A DNA stretch of 64,000 bases from Lepturacanthus savala (GCA_030544235.1 CM060471.1:2816848-2880847); one strand, 5' to 3'; shown: positions 23,908-36,013, counted from the stretch's first letter. Program-made: numbers and translations. The notes: a model not told the origin generated them from the letters alone.

Positions 23908-24309
23908 GCAACATGAATTAACATAAACATTGAGATATGTATTTACTAGTCTGAAAGAAAAGATGTTACGGAAACAAAATAATTTAAAAACCCTGACTTT
24001 TCAGTGCATAAAAGACATTGTATTTGCCTGTCTCATCGTAACTCTCTATTGCATGAAATATTACTTAGACATGGTAAAAACATGTTTTGGATGTTTTATT
24101 ACTTAAAATGGCCAAAATAATAGATATATTTAAGAAATATAAGAAAAAGTTGTAAACATAGTCCCAGTATAGTTTCATGCTATGTAAGTCAATGGGACTC
24201 CATTAGGTTGTATACACTAGGAATTTTTTCATATTTACATATTGTTGCCATAAGAAATCTATTTTAGCATATCCATTCATTCATCTTCTATACCCGCTTA
24301 TTCCTCATT
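23908..24309 (+). repeat. Composite repeat, copy 1 (piggyBac-like MITE plus SINE tail)
   Basis: This 402-bp unit is the reverse complement, with few differences, of 43414-43812. It joins about 130 bp of otherwise unplaced sequence (CATTGAGATATGTATTTACT), a partial family B MITE beginning CTCTCTATTGCATGAAATAT, and a SINE tail (CATCTTCTATACCCGC) in one fixed order. Confidence 0.7.
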
Positions 24310-24568
24310 TACAGAGCAACAGGTGAATGTCTTCAGTTAGAATTTTGGATTTTTAGGAGAACCATAATGTTCATCAAAGATAAGTTGGATAAATGTTGGA
24401 TGCATTGCATTGTTTCCCTGGTAATATTGTCTTACCACAGGTCTTGTTCTACATATCTGGACTAAAGTGACAAAAAGTGATAAAGCTGTTGCTTTACAAG
24501 ATGATCCACATCTTTGTGCAAATCCAGCTGAAAATAATGTTTATCTTTCTTGTGTTCTCTCTTCTTAG

Positions 24569-26123
24569 ATCAAAGCTGAATTCAATCGCATCACTTCAAC
24601 TGACTTGACCGAATGCTTCTGCACTGGCCTTGACCAACACTTGTCTCAGGTCCTGCACCTCTACCGAACCAAGATGGAGAGATTTCTGTCCCTAAAGTAT
24701 CTCCTTCACAAGCTTGAGGATGATGTAAGTTCAGAACATGATGTTATTGTTTTGATTAATTAGGTAAACTAGATCAATTTAGGTGTCATATACAACAATG
24801 ATTCCCAACCAAGGATTATATGCGAGGGGTTAGTGCTATGGCCTCACAGCAAGAAGGTCGCAGGTTCAAGACCTCCTTGGGTCCTGGGTCTGGGACCTTT
24901 CTGTGTGGAGTTTGCATGTTCTCCCCGTGTCTGCGTGGGTTTTCACCAGGTACTCCGGCTTCCTTCCACAATCCAAAAACATGCTCAGGTTAATTGGTGA
25001 CTCTAAATTGCCCATAGGTGTGAGTGAATGGTGTGTGTGCCCCATGATAGGCTGGCGACCATCTGGGGTGTATCCCTGCCTCTCACCGTAATGCGCTGGG
25101 ATAGGCTCCAGCAGACCCCTTCGACCCTAATGAGGAACAAGTGGGTATAGAAAATGAGATGAGGTTAGACTCTAAACTTTTTTTGAACAAACGCCCCATT
25201 GACCTCATCTTAAGCCTGCCCACGCCCCCATTACTATTAATAAATAAAATAGATTAATGCCCCCCATTTGCAACTGAGCCCCACCCCTCTCAGCTGTCTG
25301 CTTCTCACGCCTCCCAAGGGCTCTCTAATGCCCCCTGGGGGGTTCTAGAGCCCCTGTCAAGAAACACTAGAGGAAGAGATGTAGAACATGATGTTGGGGT
25401 ACTTATGATATGAGATGACAAAATGGTTAGAGGAATGTTTGAATATTGAGAAACACTGATGTTCACTGTCCTAATTGATGTGCCCTGTCTTTACCCTCAG
25501 GCTTTCTCAAGATGCAGAAAGTAAGTCCGACTTCATTACCTGTAGTATTATGATGCACAAGTACACACCAATAACCAGCTCTCACTATGATTGATGATTG
25601 GTCTGGCTGCCTGGAGTTGGGGAGCTGGACGAATTTGAAAATCCACCAAATCCACAAGTAGCTCATGAAACATTGCATTGTTTTGGTGTTCCTTTTATTT
25701 TTTGGAGCAGTGAATGTCTTCTATGGTAAGGAATGAAAGTAAAATGTGAATCTTGAACACATCCCACAACTTAGGTTTTCAAAACTCAATGTCATACTTA
25801 CTTTTCTCTTTCCTGAACAGGCCACAGAACCCGAGGATAGGATGACCCGAGGCGTCAATGTCGACCTCCTCGTCAGAGACGGAGTGGACTTTCTTGACAT
25901 CGCTGTAGTGCTTGAGAATCAAATACTATTGCATGACATCAAAGACTTCTCCAAAGCATTGGTAATGCTCATGGGCCTACTGTACATCCTCAACATTGAC
26001 TATCCAATGGAGCTGCGTTACACCTTTGAGGTGATTCAAAAGGTGCTGATGAACATTGGCGCTGAGCATTGCTCTGCAAAGATTCATGGACTGCGGAACA
26101 AACCTTTCCGTATGACCGAGTAG
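24569..26123 (+). pseudogene. 3' exons of a SAMD3-like multicopy fish gene
   Basis: Two well-bounded exons are visible. The first, 24569-24724, is preceded by TTCTTAG and followed by GTAAGT. It encodes 52 in-frame residues (IKAEFNRITSTDLTE...LHLYRTKMERFLSLKY). The last, 25821-26123, follows CCTGAACAG and encodes 100 residues to a TAG, including VNVDLLVRDGVDFLDI, SKALVMLMGLLYILNIDYP and ELRYTFEVIQKVLMNIG. This C-terminal pattern belongs to a large, poorly characterised teleost family often annotated as sterile-alpha-motif 3-like; its function is unknown. A 20-bp block (25501-25520) with splice signals lies between, but including it shifts the frame into a stop. No upstream exon with the SAM domain or a start is visible, so this is probably a partial copy or relic. 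The family name is from memory. Confidence 0.5.
24831..25163 (+). mobile_element. SINE copy 7 within the intron
   Basis: A near-complete copy lacking only the first bases. It has a clear box B-like GCAGGTTCAAGACC and the body TGCGTGGGTTTTCACCAGG, and ends with GTGGGTATAGAAAATGAGA. It interrupts the intron between the SAMD3-like exons. Flanking ends near 24798 (ATGATTCCCAACC) and 25372 (inverted AGTGTTTCTTGACAGG) suggest the SINE landed in an older hAT remnant. Confidence 0.7.
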
Positions 26124-27562
26124 GTAATACACAAGCTGTTCCACAGGTTTGTTGGGCAATCATGTGGGAAAACTGCAAAGACTGGTTAATACTTGGTGTA
26201 GTGAGCTGTTTTATTTTTTTACTGCCAAAAAAACGCCAGGAATGTATGGATGTTGGACTTGGCCTATATTTTTGTTTTCTTCTAAGGCATACACTGGTTC
26301 TTAATATTGGTTCATAGACCAAGGAAAAAACTTTTCTGTAAAAAAAAGAAAAAAAAATAGTATGTAATGACAGGCTATTCCAAAGGTTTGTTTTTTGATT
26401 GTTTTTTTTTAGTACTACTATATACTACTTTATATAACACCAGTTATATTGCCAGTCTGTGCATTGTCATCAGTCAAAAGTCTGAATGTGTCCAAGGGTC
26501 CTTTTTTGTGCTGAAGTCTTGTAGTAATGCTACACTCATCCTGATTTTGGTATACCATATCTGCTTCATATTGAGCTATTTATTTCAACCACCCAGAGTT
26601 GGTGCTAAGGAGGATTTTATGGATATTGGAATTTTCCAATCTTCACACAGTTTTTTTTTTTTTTCAGTCAGCAAAATGTTCTGTGTTGTCAACTCTTAAG
26701 TGTTGGTTTTCCTTTAGGCAGAAATGTTCTGTGGTATTCAATTATTAAACACATGGAAGTCATTTAGCCTGTTGACATTCTGAAAAAGAGAGAAAAAAAG
26801 ATTTTTGAATTATCTTGCAACTCTGCCATTAATAAAATGAGGAAAAAAGAAGTCTGTTTTTTTTTTTTTTTTTATATTTGTCAGTAAGAAGGTCTAATGG
26901 TGTTATTGTTATATATTGATATGATGAACTGGAGCATAAAATACTAGAGATTTATTTTTAGTATTACTAGGTTTTAATGTCAAATTGAAGAAGTAAAAAC
27001 TAAAGTCATGTTAACCTAGATTGAGACCAAGTTGAAACAATTTAAGGTTCTCAATTTACCTGAAGTAATCCATGTTTTCTTGACTTGCAAAACTAATTTG
27101 TTTTTAAACATGAAAAGTAACTTCAACTTATTTTCTTGAGTTATGAACATAATAGGAGAAGTAAATTTAACTTGGTTTCTTTAGCCATCAACATTAAAGG
27201 CTTTAAGTTCACTTGAATTACTATCTAGTTCATTTAACTTAGAACAAGTGATTGTTTGAAATACTGAAGAAGTCATCACACCTTTTTATCTGAAGTTTGG
27301 TTAACTAACAAAAGTTAGGCAGCCCGGACACTAACTTTTTTAAGTTGATCCCATCCTTTATTTTTTATGGTGTGTGACAAGGAATTTAAGCAATATGATA
27401 AAAAACGGGAAAACATCATCCACCCTACCTTTAATATGCATTAAAGTAAAATTAATGTGTTGTAAAAGCAGAAAGCATGAATATGCTCTAATGCTGCAAC
27501 AAAACCAAATGGGTGCCTGCAGGAAAAAAGATTGATTTATGGAGTGGGAACTGGGGACCACA
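26124..27562. other. 3' flank of the SAMD3-like exons
   Basis: Noncoding. A likely polyadenylation signal AATAAA lies at 26831-26836, about 700 bp after the stop, followed by T-rich sequence. From about 26995 to 27374 the composition (AAGTAACTTCAACTTATTTTC and a right end CTTTATTTTTTATGGTGTG) resembles the CACTG-ended element at 52982-54427, so it is probably a remnant of that kind. Confidence 0.45.
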
Positions 27563-27762
27563 CCTTAAGACAGGCCTATTCAATTGGCGGCCCGCGGGCC
27601 ACATACGGGCCACATGCGGCCCATATGCGTCCAGGCTGCGGCCCAGATGCAGCAGAGGTGATGTTGTGCTTGAAAAATAAAATACTGTTCACTAGTCTCC
27701 AGAACATAATATAGATCTATGCATTTTAGTCTATCAAATACCAATAAATATAATGTTAGAAT

Positions 27763-28469
27763 TAGAGCTGTCATTTTAACGCGTTAATTTGATGAATTAA
27801 TTATGCCACAATTTAACGCGTAAAAAAATTTAACGCAATTAATTATGAGTATGTTCCAGTTTGGTGACATGTTAAATAAGCATTGTTTAAATAAAGAAAA
27901 CGATGAACTAAAGTCACAATAGTTACATTATCCGAGTGCTGCAACAATTCCAGTGGCTCGTTTCAGTGTAATCTACGCTGTTTCGGTGTCTGTCTGTGCC
28001 GTTTGGCACAGAGCGACAAGCGCGTCTCTGGCGAGGCGAGCCGAGCTAAACAAATGTGTTTCTGGTTGGTCGATGGACACGTGGTCACGTTATCAGCAAT
28101 TGCTATATTGAGCTTAAGTGCCTATTTGAGACAGCCTTATTTTATTTCAGAATTTTATTTATTTAACTGTATTACTGTATTTGTTTTACATTTCTGAATA
28201 ATGCACCTGGTCTAACTGGTTTAATGTGCTGGACCTTTACTTTTGGATTTAATTCATGAAGCACAGTTCACCAATAAAACATTGGATTTCAGATCTTCTC
28301 TTCTTACTGTATTCAATTGATTAGTCATGCACTACAATTTATTAATATCCTAGAATTCAAATTCTTTATCCTTTAGCAGATATGACATTAAAATGTGATT
28401 AATTCGATTAAATAATTACAAAATCCTGTAATTAATTTGATTATTTTTTTTAATCGACTGACAGCACTA
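27763..28469. mobile_element. Unnamed TIR element, copy 1, nested
   Basis: The ends read TAGAGCTGTCATTTTAACGC and, inverted, TAGTGCTGTCAGTCGATTAA. The terminal regions are rich in ATTAATTA-type palindromes. The body has TATTTGAGACAGCCTTATTT and TGCTGGACCTTTACTTTTGG, shared with the copies at 29294 and 32220. No convincing target duplication was found, so the superfamily is left open. Confidence 0.65.
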
Positions 28470-28507
28470 ATAAATATGGTTTATTATAAAGATGTATAAT
28501 TCTATTA

Positions 28508-28547
<40 letters not shown>
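28508..28547. repeat. (TTA)n microsatellite
   Basis: About twelve ATT/TTA units, inside the hAT element at 27571-28659. Confidence 0.85.
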
Positions 28548-28549
<2 letters not shown>

Positions 28550-28828
28550 GTAATTGCTGAAAAATGACCACTTGTTAGTAAGTGAGGAAAATTTGTGGCC
28601 CAACTTAAGGTCTTGGATTCAAAATGTGGCCCACATGGGAACCTAATTGAATAGCCCTGCCTTAAGAGTTTTGCTAGCTGATTTTTTGAACTATGTTCAT
28701 GTTAATGTTACTTCAGTCTTTTGTGGTAATATAATGTAGTTTCAGAGTTGCAAAGCTTTCCAGAGTTCATATTAATTTTAATAAAGCCATGTTGCTTCAT
28801 TACAATACAAAATAAGAAAGTCAATCAC

Positions 28829-28989
28829 GGATAGTGTAAACCTCAATGCCCGTCTCAGGTGCTGTGAATTGAGGACTACATCATCCTTAAATTCTCCATC
28901 AGTAATCAAAATGGCAATTTTTTTCGAGTCGCTACACATTCCCCAACTGTGTTTAAAGAGCCTGTGCAGGATGTAGCCCAAAGCATTCC
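28829..28989 (-). pseudogene. vWA relic exon 6 (beta-strand with LITDG)
   Basis: The acceptor GTGTCTTACAG precedes 28989, and CC|GTGATT follows 28829. The exon encodes NALGYILHRLFKH and the conserved KKIAILITDGEFKDDVVL. After the QHLRR codons the expected continuation appears only in another frame (GIEVYTI). The exon is 161 bp where the phase needs a multiple of three, indicating a single-base loss at about 28850-28858. Confidence 0.6.
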
Positions 28990-29293
28990 CTGTAAGACAC
29001 AAATAAAGAGACTCTAAAAGGTACAGAGATGTTATGTTGTGTGCCCCTTGTTACACATATAAAATAATGTTACTTTGCTCATAAACTGCTAGGTGGCTGA
29101 CAATCGGAGCACTTCAACAACTGTATACACAATGTCTAGTTCTTTGATATAAACCCCAAATTACAAGCCAGCGTACATAAAAACTGAAAGGGAGAAGAAG
29201 CACAACTGTTGTACATTTTATTTCACTCATTAACACCCATTCATAGAGATATAAATTCTATTGTGAAATGCTCACATTATTATGATTTTAAAC

Positions 29294-30389
29294 TAGTTCT
29301 GTCATTTTAACACGTTAATTCCATTAATTAATTACGCCGCAATTCTTAAAAATTTAACACAATTAATTATGAGTATCAACAGTGGCGAGCCAATGCTTGC
29401 GCATTTGAATTTTGGCCCATTGAAGGACCTAGTCTTCTCGGCCGTCACTTGTGCCAGCAAATTAATGAGGTAGTGGTCAACAATAACAGACATGGAACAG
29501 ACTCAGGATGGTGAGACAAGTGTGTCTTCAGTCACTGAATGACAAGTTTATTTACAAAAGGACACTCAATGTAAACAAGCTTGTCTGTCTGAGCAAAAGA
29601 AGAAGACATAATGTCGTTAGATCCTGTGAGTTTTTGATTTCAGAGGTTGATACTGAAACCACAGATCCTCTTTTGGGGTTGAGGTGTTGTTCCTCTGATT
29701 TTTGTTAACCTCTGGTAAACTATGTCATGTTCTCCTGACTTACCTGCTGTGTCAGCAGCAGATGTGGCCTCAGTGAAAGGCCTAAAGAAATGATGCCTGT
29801 TGGCGTCTTGTTCTTCATTTGCCTCATTTAGAGGCGTGTTATACTTCTATTATTCATTTCTTATTTGCTATATTGAGCTTAAGTGCCTATTTGAGAGAGC
29901 CTTATTTTATTTCAGAATTGTATTTATTTAACTGAATTGCTGTATTTATATTACATTTTTAAAGCCAGCCTTATTTTATTTAATTGTATTGCTGTTTGTT
30001 TTACATTTTTGGTGACAGCTTTATTTTATTTATTGAATAAAATATTACTTTATTTTATTGTATTTTATTTTTATTTTATTGTATTACTGTATTTTACTGT
30101 ATTTTATTTTACATTTCTGAATAATGCACCTGGCCTAACTGGTTTAATGTGCTGGACCTTTACTTTTGGATTTAATTCATGAAGCACAGTTCACCAATAA
30201 AACATTGGATTTCAAATCTTTTCTTCTTATTGTATTCAATTGATTAGTCATGCACTACAATTTATTAATATCCTAGAATTCAAATTCTTTATCAGGAGAC
30301 CTTTAGCAGATATGGCATTGAAATGCTATAAATTAATTCCAAAATCCTGTAATTAATTCAATTAATTTCTTTAATTGACTGACAGCACT
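29294..30389. mobile_element. Unnamed TIR element, copy 2
   Basis: The ends TAGTTCTGTCATTTTAACAC and, inverted, AGTGCTGTCAGTCAATTAAA match copies 1 and 3. The body shares the TTTGGATTTAATTCATGAAG and AATTGATTAGTCATGCACTA blocks. It is longer because of TTTTATT-rich expansion at 29960-30120. It lies in the intron between vWA exons 5 and 6. Confidence 0.65.
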
Positions 30390-30454
30390 GTTATATAACA
30401 TTATTGTGTTATAAATATTACAAAAAATATTGCTATAATAGCACCAGCAAGCAT

Positions 30455-30595
<141 letters not shown>

Positions 30596-30709
30596 ATGAT
30601 GCTGTATAATAATATTACATCGCAATATGAATAATCATAGTACTAATAATGTTATCATTCTTGTTAGTATAGCAACAATAATAAGAGCCTTTGCATGCAG
30701 TTAAATCAC

Positions 30710-30835
30710 CTGTGTAGATGCAACCTCCTCTTCCTGTATGTTGCAGGTTGGCTATGGCCTCCAACAAGGACTGTTTGCTCTGGTAAGTTTTCAGGTGCCA
30801 TTGGACCCTTGAGTCATAACTGTACTGAACCAGAC
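30710..30835 (-). pseudogene. vWA relic exon 5
   Basis: A 126-bp exon with acceptor TTTTCGGCAG and donor G|GTGATT. It encodes LVQYSYDSRVQWHLKTYQSK then SLLEAIANLQHTGRG and CIYTG, the strand-helix unit that normally contains the MIDAS threonine. That loop is altered here. The GGCAG acceptor is acceptable but not strong. Confidence 0.65.
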
Positions 30836-31015
30836 CTGCCGAAAACACACAGAAATGTATAAATTGGACAGTGACCGAGCTTTTATGAGAATAACAATGA
30901 TTCTCATCATTGTGTGAGATGAGTATAACAATCATAAAGTAATTATTGAACGTCTTGCAAAGAAACTGAAAACTGAAACTGATATGAGATAATTTGCTAT
31001 TTTAAACATTTAGCC

Positions 31016-31608
31016 CTCATGTTCCTGGCATGTATCTGAAGCATAGAGACCATTATGTCACTGATCCCTCCAGTATTGAGCTTTGTATTGATTTCCCTCT
31101 GGCCGGATTTTCAATATAATTGAAGTGCACGAGGCAGGTTTTAGTAGCTTTTTCACAAATTGGAAGTGCAATAGGAAGCTCATGTTTTAATTTTACTTGT
31201 TGTCAGTATGTTTTCCTGCAATTTAAAGAAACTTGCCAACCAAATATTGAAGTTGGATTTACTTCCTGAACTATTTTGAAGACCACAGTAGGCTCTAGTA
31301 AATCTCCGCCTCTCTTTCGTAAATAGCAACACTCATTTCAAAGCAAGTACAAATGAATAAAAGGGGAAACATTACATGGTACAGCATACTGAGGTACTAT
31401 TACACTCCAAGCCTACGACCAGTGGTTATTCTGTTTTTCACAAAGTTAAATATTTTTTTTTACTAGGATTACAATCTGCTCATTGTACTTCCATTATATT
31501 GAAAAAAGGGGGCAAGAGGGAAATTGCTACAAAGCTCAATACTAGTTGTATTGGTGAAATTATGGTCTCTATGCTTCAGACACATGCCAGGAATGTGGGA
31601 AATGGTGC
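31016..31608. repeat. Long-arm inverted repeat (foldback-like element)
   Basis: The left arm (CCTGGCATGTATCTGAAGCA then TAGAGACCATTATGTCAC, TATTGAGCTTTGTATTGATT) is repeated inverted at about 31500-31608 (CCTGGCATGTGTCTGAAGCA in inverted reading, then TAGAGACCATAATTTCAC). The arms are roughly 90-100 bp, about 80-85% alike by eye, with a loop near 390 bp. It lies in a vWA intron. No target duplication was identified. Confidence 0.65.
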
Positions 31609-31829
31609 TCTATATCGTAAATAACAGACTATCCATTTAAACTTGATTGACACATTCCTGGTGATGCATCTTTTGCATGCTGCCTCCTCCCTACAAAAAA
31701 GCTAGACAGTGTATACCATAGTTCTGTGTAATATCCTGAAATGGCAAATGGTTTACTCACCATTATGTGCTATACCAAACAATAGGATGACCCACTCTGT
31801 ACTTGAGGAAGAAATCATGTTTTTCTTTT

Positions 31830-32140
31830 CATAGGCCATCCAAAGGAAGCTTCCCCTATCTAGCTTACTTTGCTTTGTCTCTACTAACAAATTAAAGGCT
31901 TTTATGAAATCATCAGAAGCTTGGGCAAAACAGCCTTCTCATACTCTGCACCATTTGTATGGATTATCCTACAAGACATTATGCATTAAAAAAACACTGG
32001 TCTCACTTGATGAATTTAAATCTCTGATGCAGAAAATTCTGCAGGAAGAATGCCATTGCTTTCAGTTGAATGGGTTTTGCACTTTCATGGTTTCTGAAAT
32101 TTACTGTGTCTGTGATGTACTATATCTACTACTGTAGTAT
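31830..32140 (+). other. Unrecognised reading-frame remnant
   Basis: A plus-strand open stretch ending at 32137 encodes SYKTLCIKKTLVSLDEFKSL and QKILQEECHCFQ. The spacing of Leu/Lys residues and the LVSLDEFKSL motif look like the C-terminal end of a retroelement ORF, but I do not recognise the family. It has no neighbours of the same kind. Confidence 0.25.
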
Positions 32141-32219
32141 ATCTATTTCTACTCCTGTAATCTACTGTATTTATGCTCTTGTATTATTGTGTAGGGTGCT
32201 AGATGTTTTATGTTGTAAC

Positions 32220-32867
32220 TAGTGCTGTCATTTTAACGAGTTAATTTGATTAATTAATTATGTCGCAATTTAACACGTTAAAAAATTTTATGTAATTAAT
32301 TATGAGTATCAACGGTGGCAAGCTCAGGGGTCGTTAATTCTGATTGGTTCAAACCACACATGTTTGCTCTCACCGAGCAAAATGATGTTGGCACAATGCA
32401 GCACAAAATATACGACTTCTATTATTAATTTTCGAATTGCCATATTGAGCTTAAGTCCCTATTTGACAGAATTTTTCATAATTTCAGAATTATATTTCAG
32501 AATTTTATTTATTTAACTGAATCGCTGTATTTGTTTTACATTTTTGAAGACAGCCTTATTTTATTTATTTAACTGAATCGCTGTATTAGTTTTACATTTC
32601 TGAATAATGCACCTGGCCTAACTGGTTTAATGTGCTGGACCTTTACTTTTGGATTTAATTCATGAAGCACAGTTCACCAATAAAAAAATGGATTTGTCAT
32701 GCACTACAGTCATGCACTGTGTACACAATGTATTAATATCCTAGAATTAAAGTTCTTTATCAGGAGACCTTTAGCAGATATGACAGTAAAATTCAATTAA
32801 TTCGATCAATTGATTACAAAATCCTGTAATTAATTGGATTAATTTTTTTAATCCACTGACAGCACTA
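32220..32867. mobile_element. Unnamed TIR element, copy 3
   Basis: The ends TAGTGCTGTCATTTTAACGA and, inverted, TAGTGCTGTCAGTGGATTAA give the best-preserved terminal repeat of the three copies. The body is shared with copies 1 and 2. It sits in the intron between vWA exons 4 and 5. Confidence 0.7.
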
Positions 32868-33216
32868 ATAATAACTATTTTTTATTGCACAAATTGAAAG
32901 AACTGAGAGGATTACATTTCACCATGACTGTACATCTTCCCCATTAAAATCAGTTCCGAATCATTATGTAAAGGTGGGCAAAGCATTAATTTTAAGATTT
33001 GTAAATCACCTAAACATTTTAATTTGAACATTTTGAAAATTCTTCAGATTCAGCAAAACCAGTGGATTTTGTATGTACTTTTATCTTTGACCACTCATGT
33101 TATTTTGTCCAATTTTGCACAATGTGGTGTTAACATTTTTGTATTTTGAAAATGTTGTTACACTAGCATAATAGTAACAGGAACAGCAGTTTGTATAGTA
33201 GTAAAATGAATATTCC

Positions 33217-33378
33217 CAATCTGTACTTTGTCAGGGCCGATGTCGCAATTGTAGACTATTTGAGTTAGAAAGGACTTGATGATTCCATGGTTTTCAGGGT
33301 CGATGCTCTCAGATTCATTGACCAGCAGGATGATGTCAGCTTTGGCTGAGCTTTCATACCCAGGACCTGGAGGAAAAC
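33217..33378 (-). pseudogene. vWA relic exon 4 with lost splice donor
   Basis: The acceptor TGTGTGTTTCAG precedes 33378. The exon encodes FPPGPGYESSAKADIILLV then NESESIDPENHG and FLTQIVYNCDIGPDKVQIG. By family exon structure and by the phase of the next exon it should end at 33217 (ATT G). The following bases are GGAATATT rather than a GT donor. The first metal-binding Asp of DxSxS is Asn. Confidence 0.65.
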
Positions 33379-33837
33379 CTGAAACACACAAGAGACCAAA
33401 TATACGAGCAACTGACACATTCCTGGAGCATCATGTTTAATCGTTCTTAAAAATGTTGCTACGTAGAAATGGGTTAGGGGTTAGGGTTAGTGGGATATTG
33501 TTGTGATGATTCCAGCATGTAATTCTTACAAATGCTACAGTAGAATATATCATGGAAAATCATCACAGATACATCTCAATTCATTGCGTAAGAACATGCT
33601 GATAACATCTGCTACCAACAATTTTATTTGATTATATTATGCACCTTTGAAGACTAGAATCTCTGGTTTTCTTTTATTTGTGGTTGTTAAAAATAAAGAA
33701 CGAGAAATTAATGACAGATGTTTGTAAAATGCAGATGAGAATATTGTTTTGAGGGTATTTGGTCATTCAGGTCCTCCTTGCAGGGTCAGAGGTGTTCCCA
33801 GAGGAAATTTACAACCATATCTGCTTTCTCAATTTAC

Positions 33838-33870
33838 CTTTTGACTGGTGTTTATCTTCAGCCTGAAGTC
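33838..33870 (-). CDS. vWA relic exon 3 (33-bp linker)
   Basis: A micro-exon between TTTGTCTCCAG and GTAAATTG. It keeps phase 1 on both sides and encodes LQAEDKHQSK. The support is splice signals and phase only. A similar 33-bp block (34487-34519 on the minus strand, acceptor CCTCTGCAG) would also keep phase but lacks a GT donor. Confidence 0.4.
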
Positions 33871-34579
33871 CTGGAGACAAAATCTGAATATTTATGTTCA
33901 TATTGGCACGGAGCTGTGAACTGAACAAACACTGTGAGGCTTTCTAGCAGCTCTGAGATCAACTTAGTGAAAATACACAGATTATTGAACTAACTCATAG
34001 GACTGCCAACTTTTGACTTCAGCTTGGAGTAAGATTTGTCTTAAGTGTTTTTGTTCCTTATAAAATGAGCAATATTTGTAGTTAATTAACTATGAACATA
34101 TTATCATATCCATGCAATCACCCCACTCAACTTGGGTCTAGCCTTATCTAGCCTAAATTATACTCTTCCACAAGACATTTTTCGTCATTGGTGTTTACTG
34201 TGTGGCCTTTTTGATAAACACTCAAGGTTACACATGTGCTTATTCTGAATATAGTTTTTAATTTATTAAAACATTTTCTGCATTTCTAAACCACCTAAAC
34301 TCTTGGATTAAGTCAAGAAACAGCCACCTGCACTTGTTTAGATGAGATTCAGGATAGAACAATCTATCATGGGGTGGATCAGGATTCAGAAACTTTGCCT
34401 TAAATTAACTTGTTTTGTTTCCATGAATTTATGATTCATTGGCATTCATTCTGGTTTTCTGAGTAATATCAGAAACTGGTCTGCTGCTCTCGTCTCCACT
34501 CTCAAAGGCTGCAGAGGTACAAAAATATTGTCATTCTCTTAATCCTCTGATATGAAGATATCATCATCATTGTCCTCAC

Positions 34580-34645
34580 CGTAGTCCAGTACCTGGACAT
34601 CCTCCCCTGGTGGAAAAACCAGAGCCAGACAGGGAATCACGATAG
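34580..34645 (-). CDS. vWA relic exon 2 (linker)
   Basis: A 66-bp exon with acceptor CTCTTTTGCAG and donor G|GTGAGG, encoding AIVIPCLALVFPPGEDVQVL and DY. It directly continues the signal-peptide exon in phase. The function of this segment is unknown. Confidence 0.5.
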
Positions 34646-36013
34646 CTGCAAAAGAGTCAAGAATAGCCAGAAGGCAAGAAAACGATCCTGGTCTGGTGAC
34701 AGAAACTAAATAAGATCTATCTATGGACAGTTAAGCTAGCCAGCTGTGATGATATGTGATGATATGCTACAAGTGAGAAGAGGTGTTTGAATGAGACAGT
34801 GTTGCAGCAGCAGCAGCTGATTAAGATAGGCAGCACTACATGCTCATCATAATTGGCATGATTAAATTAAGAGGTCTGAAACAAATATTGTGAAATATAA
34901 CATCTAATCATAGGAGCGGCTCATGAATATTTATGAGACATACCAAAAATCCACTGTGCTTTTCAAATCACCAGAGAGAAGCTATTGGGACTATTGGGAG
35001 GATTTGTGGTACTTTAAACCACAAATATATCATGTTAGTGATATCAAAACAACCTTTTTGGCCCTTTGAGTCTAGATTTCTGAGTTTAGGTGCACCTGAA
35101 TGCATGAAGGCCCTTTTTTTAAAACACAGTTTATGCTTCACACTTTGCAAACCAATGTAGACACCAGTGTTTATTTTTTTTAAGTGGAGGCAATGTGACT
35201 GCCCTTCTCAAGTGTGGATGTAAACAAATAAATAAATGGGAAGCACTGGGTGAGCCTTTTTAACTCTCGCTGCAGAGTGACAGAGACAGCATCTTATAAC
35301 CATAGTAACTCACTCACACACTCCTGCAAAGAGAGAGAGAGAAGCTGCTCTACTCTCTCATCTGTCATCAGTGTCCTTTTTACATAATGTGACATTATTA
35401 GATATTAAACTTTGCATGACAGGTGTTAGTTGTGTGAATGTAAAAGTGCTGCAGTAAAACAATATGGTAAATCATCAAAGAGATACATATTCATTCAATC
35501 TACCTAACATTACCAATGTCTTACATTCCTGTGTTTAACCTTGTAGGCACCACTGTTGACTTAAGGTGAGACACGGTAGGTGAAAACAAGCGCTGATCAA
35601 TTTTGAGATTTTGTGATATTTTGCTTCCTTTACATGTCTTCTTTCATGCTAGTGAAAAAAAATATGGTCAAAATACACATTTAGTTGTTCATTTAACTCC
35701 ACTTTTTCCGTGATGCACCTGTAGATTTCTCCTAAATTCACTAAAAGTCAGCTTTTTGATTTTCCACTGATTTAAAGAATTACAGTGTAGAGCAACTACT
35801 AAAAGAATGAGGTAAACAAATTAGGATGAAGAAAGTTTTCAAAAAATGCACACGTTTTGTAAATCTGCTCGATCTGAGGATAACTGGGTGGATTGACAGG
35901 TTCAGCTAATCACACTCATCACAGGCATCTTCTGTATGGATGAAATTAGGATCTTCAGTCTCTAACTAAACTGCAAAAACAGCATCAAGTGTTAAACATT
36001 ACTTATTGCTTCA

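Larger units (their letters stand above)
27571..28659. mobile_element. Non-autonomous hAT element with 8-bp duplication
   Basis: The ends CAGGCCTATTCAATTGGCGG and, inverted, CAGGGCTATTCAATTAGGTT are flanked by a perfect 8-bp duplication CCTTAAGA (27563-27570 and 28660-28667). GGGCCACAT/TGTGGCCC motifs recur at both ends. No transposase is present. A second TIR element is nested within. Confidence 0.8.

Noticed and set aside
33474..33500. Telomere-like GGGTTAGGGGTTAGGGTTAG, with a weaker match near 37342
   Set aside because: Only two to three imperfect units; such motifs are common in fish intergenic DNA and do not support an interstitial telomere.
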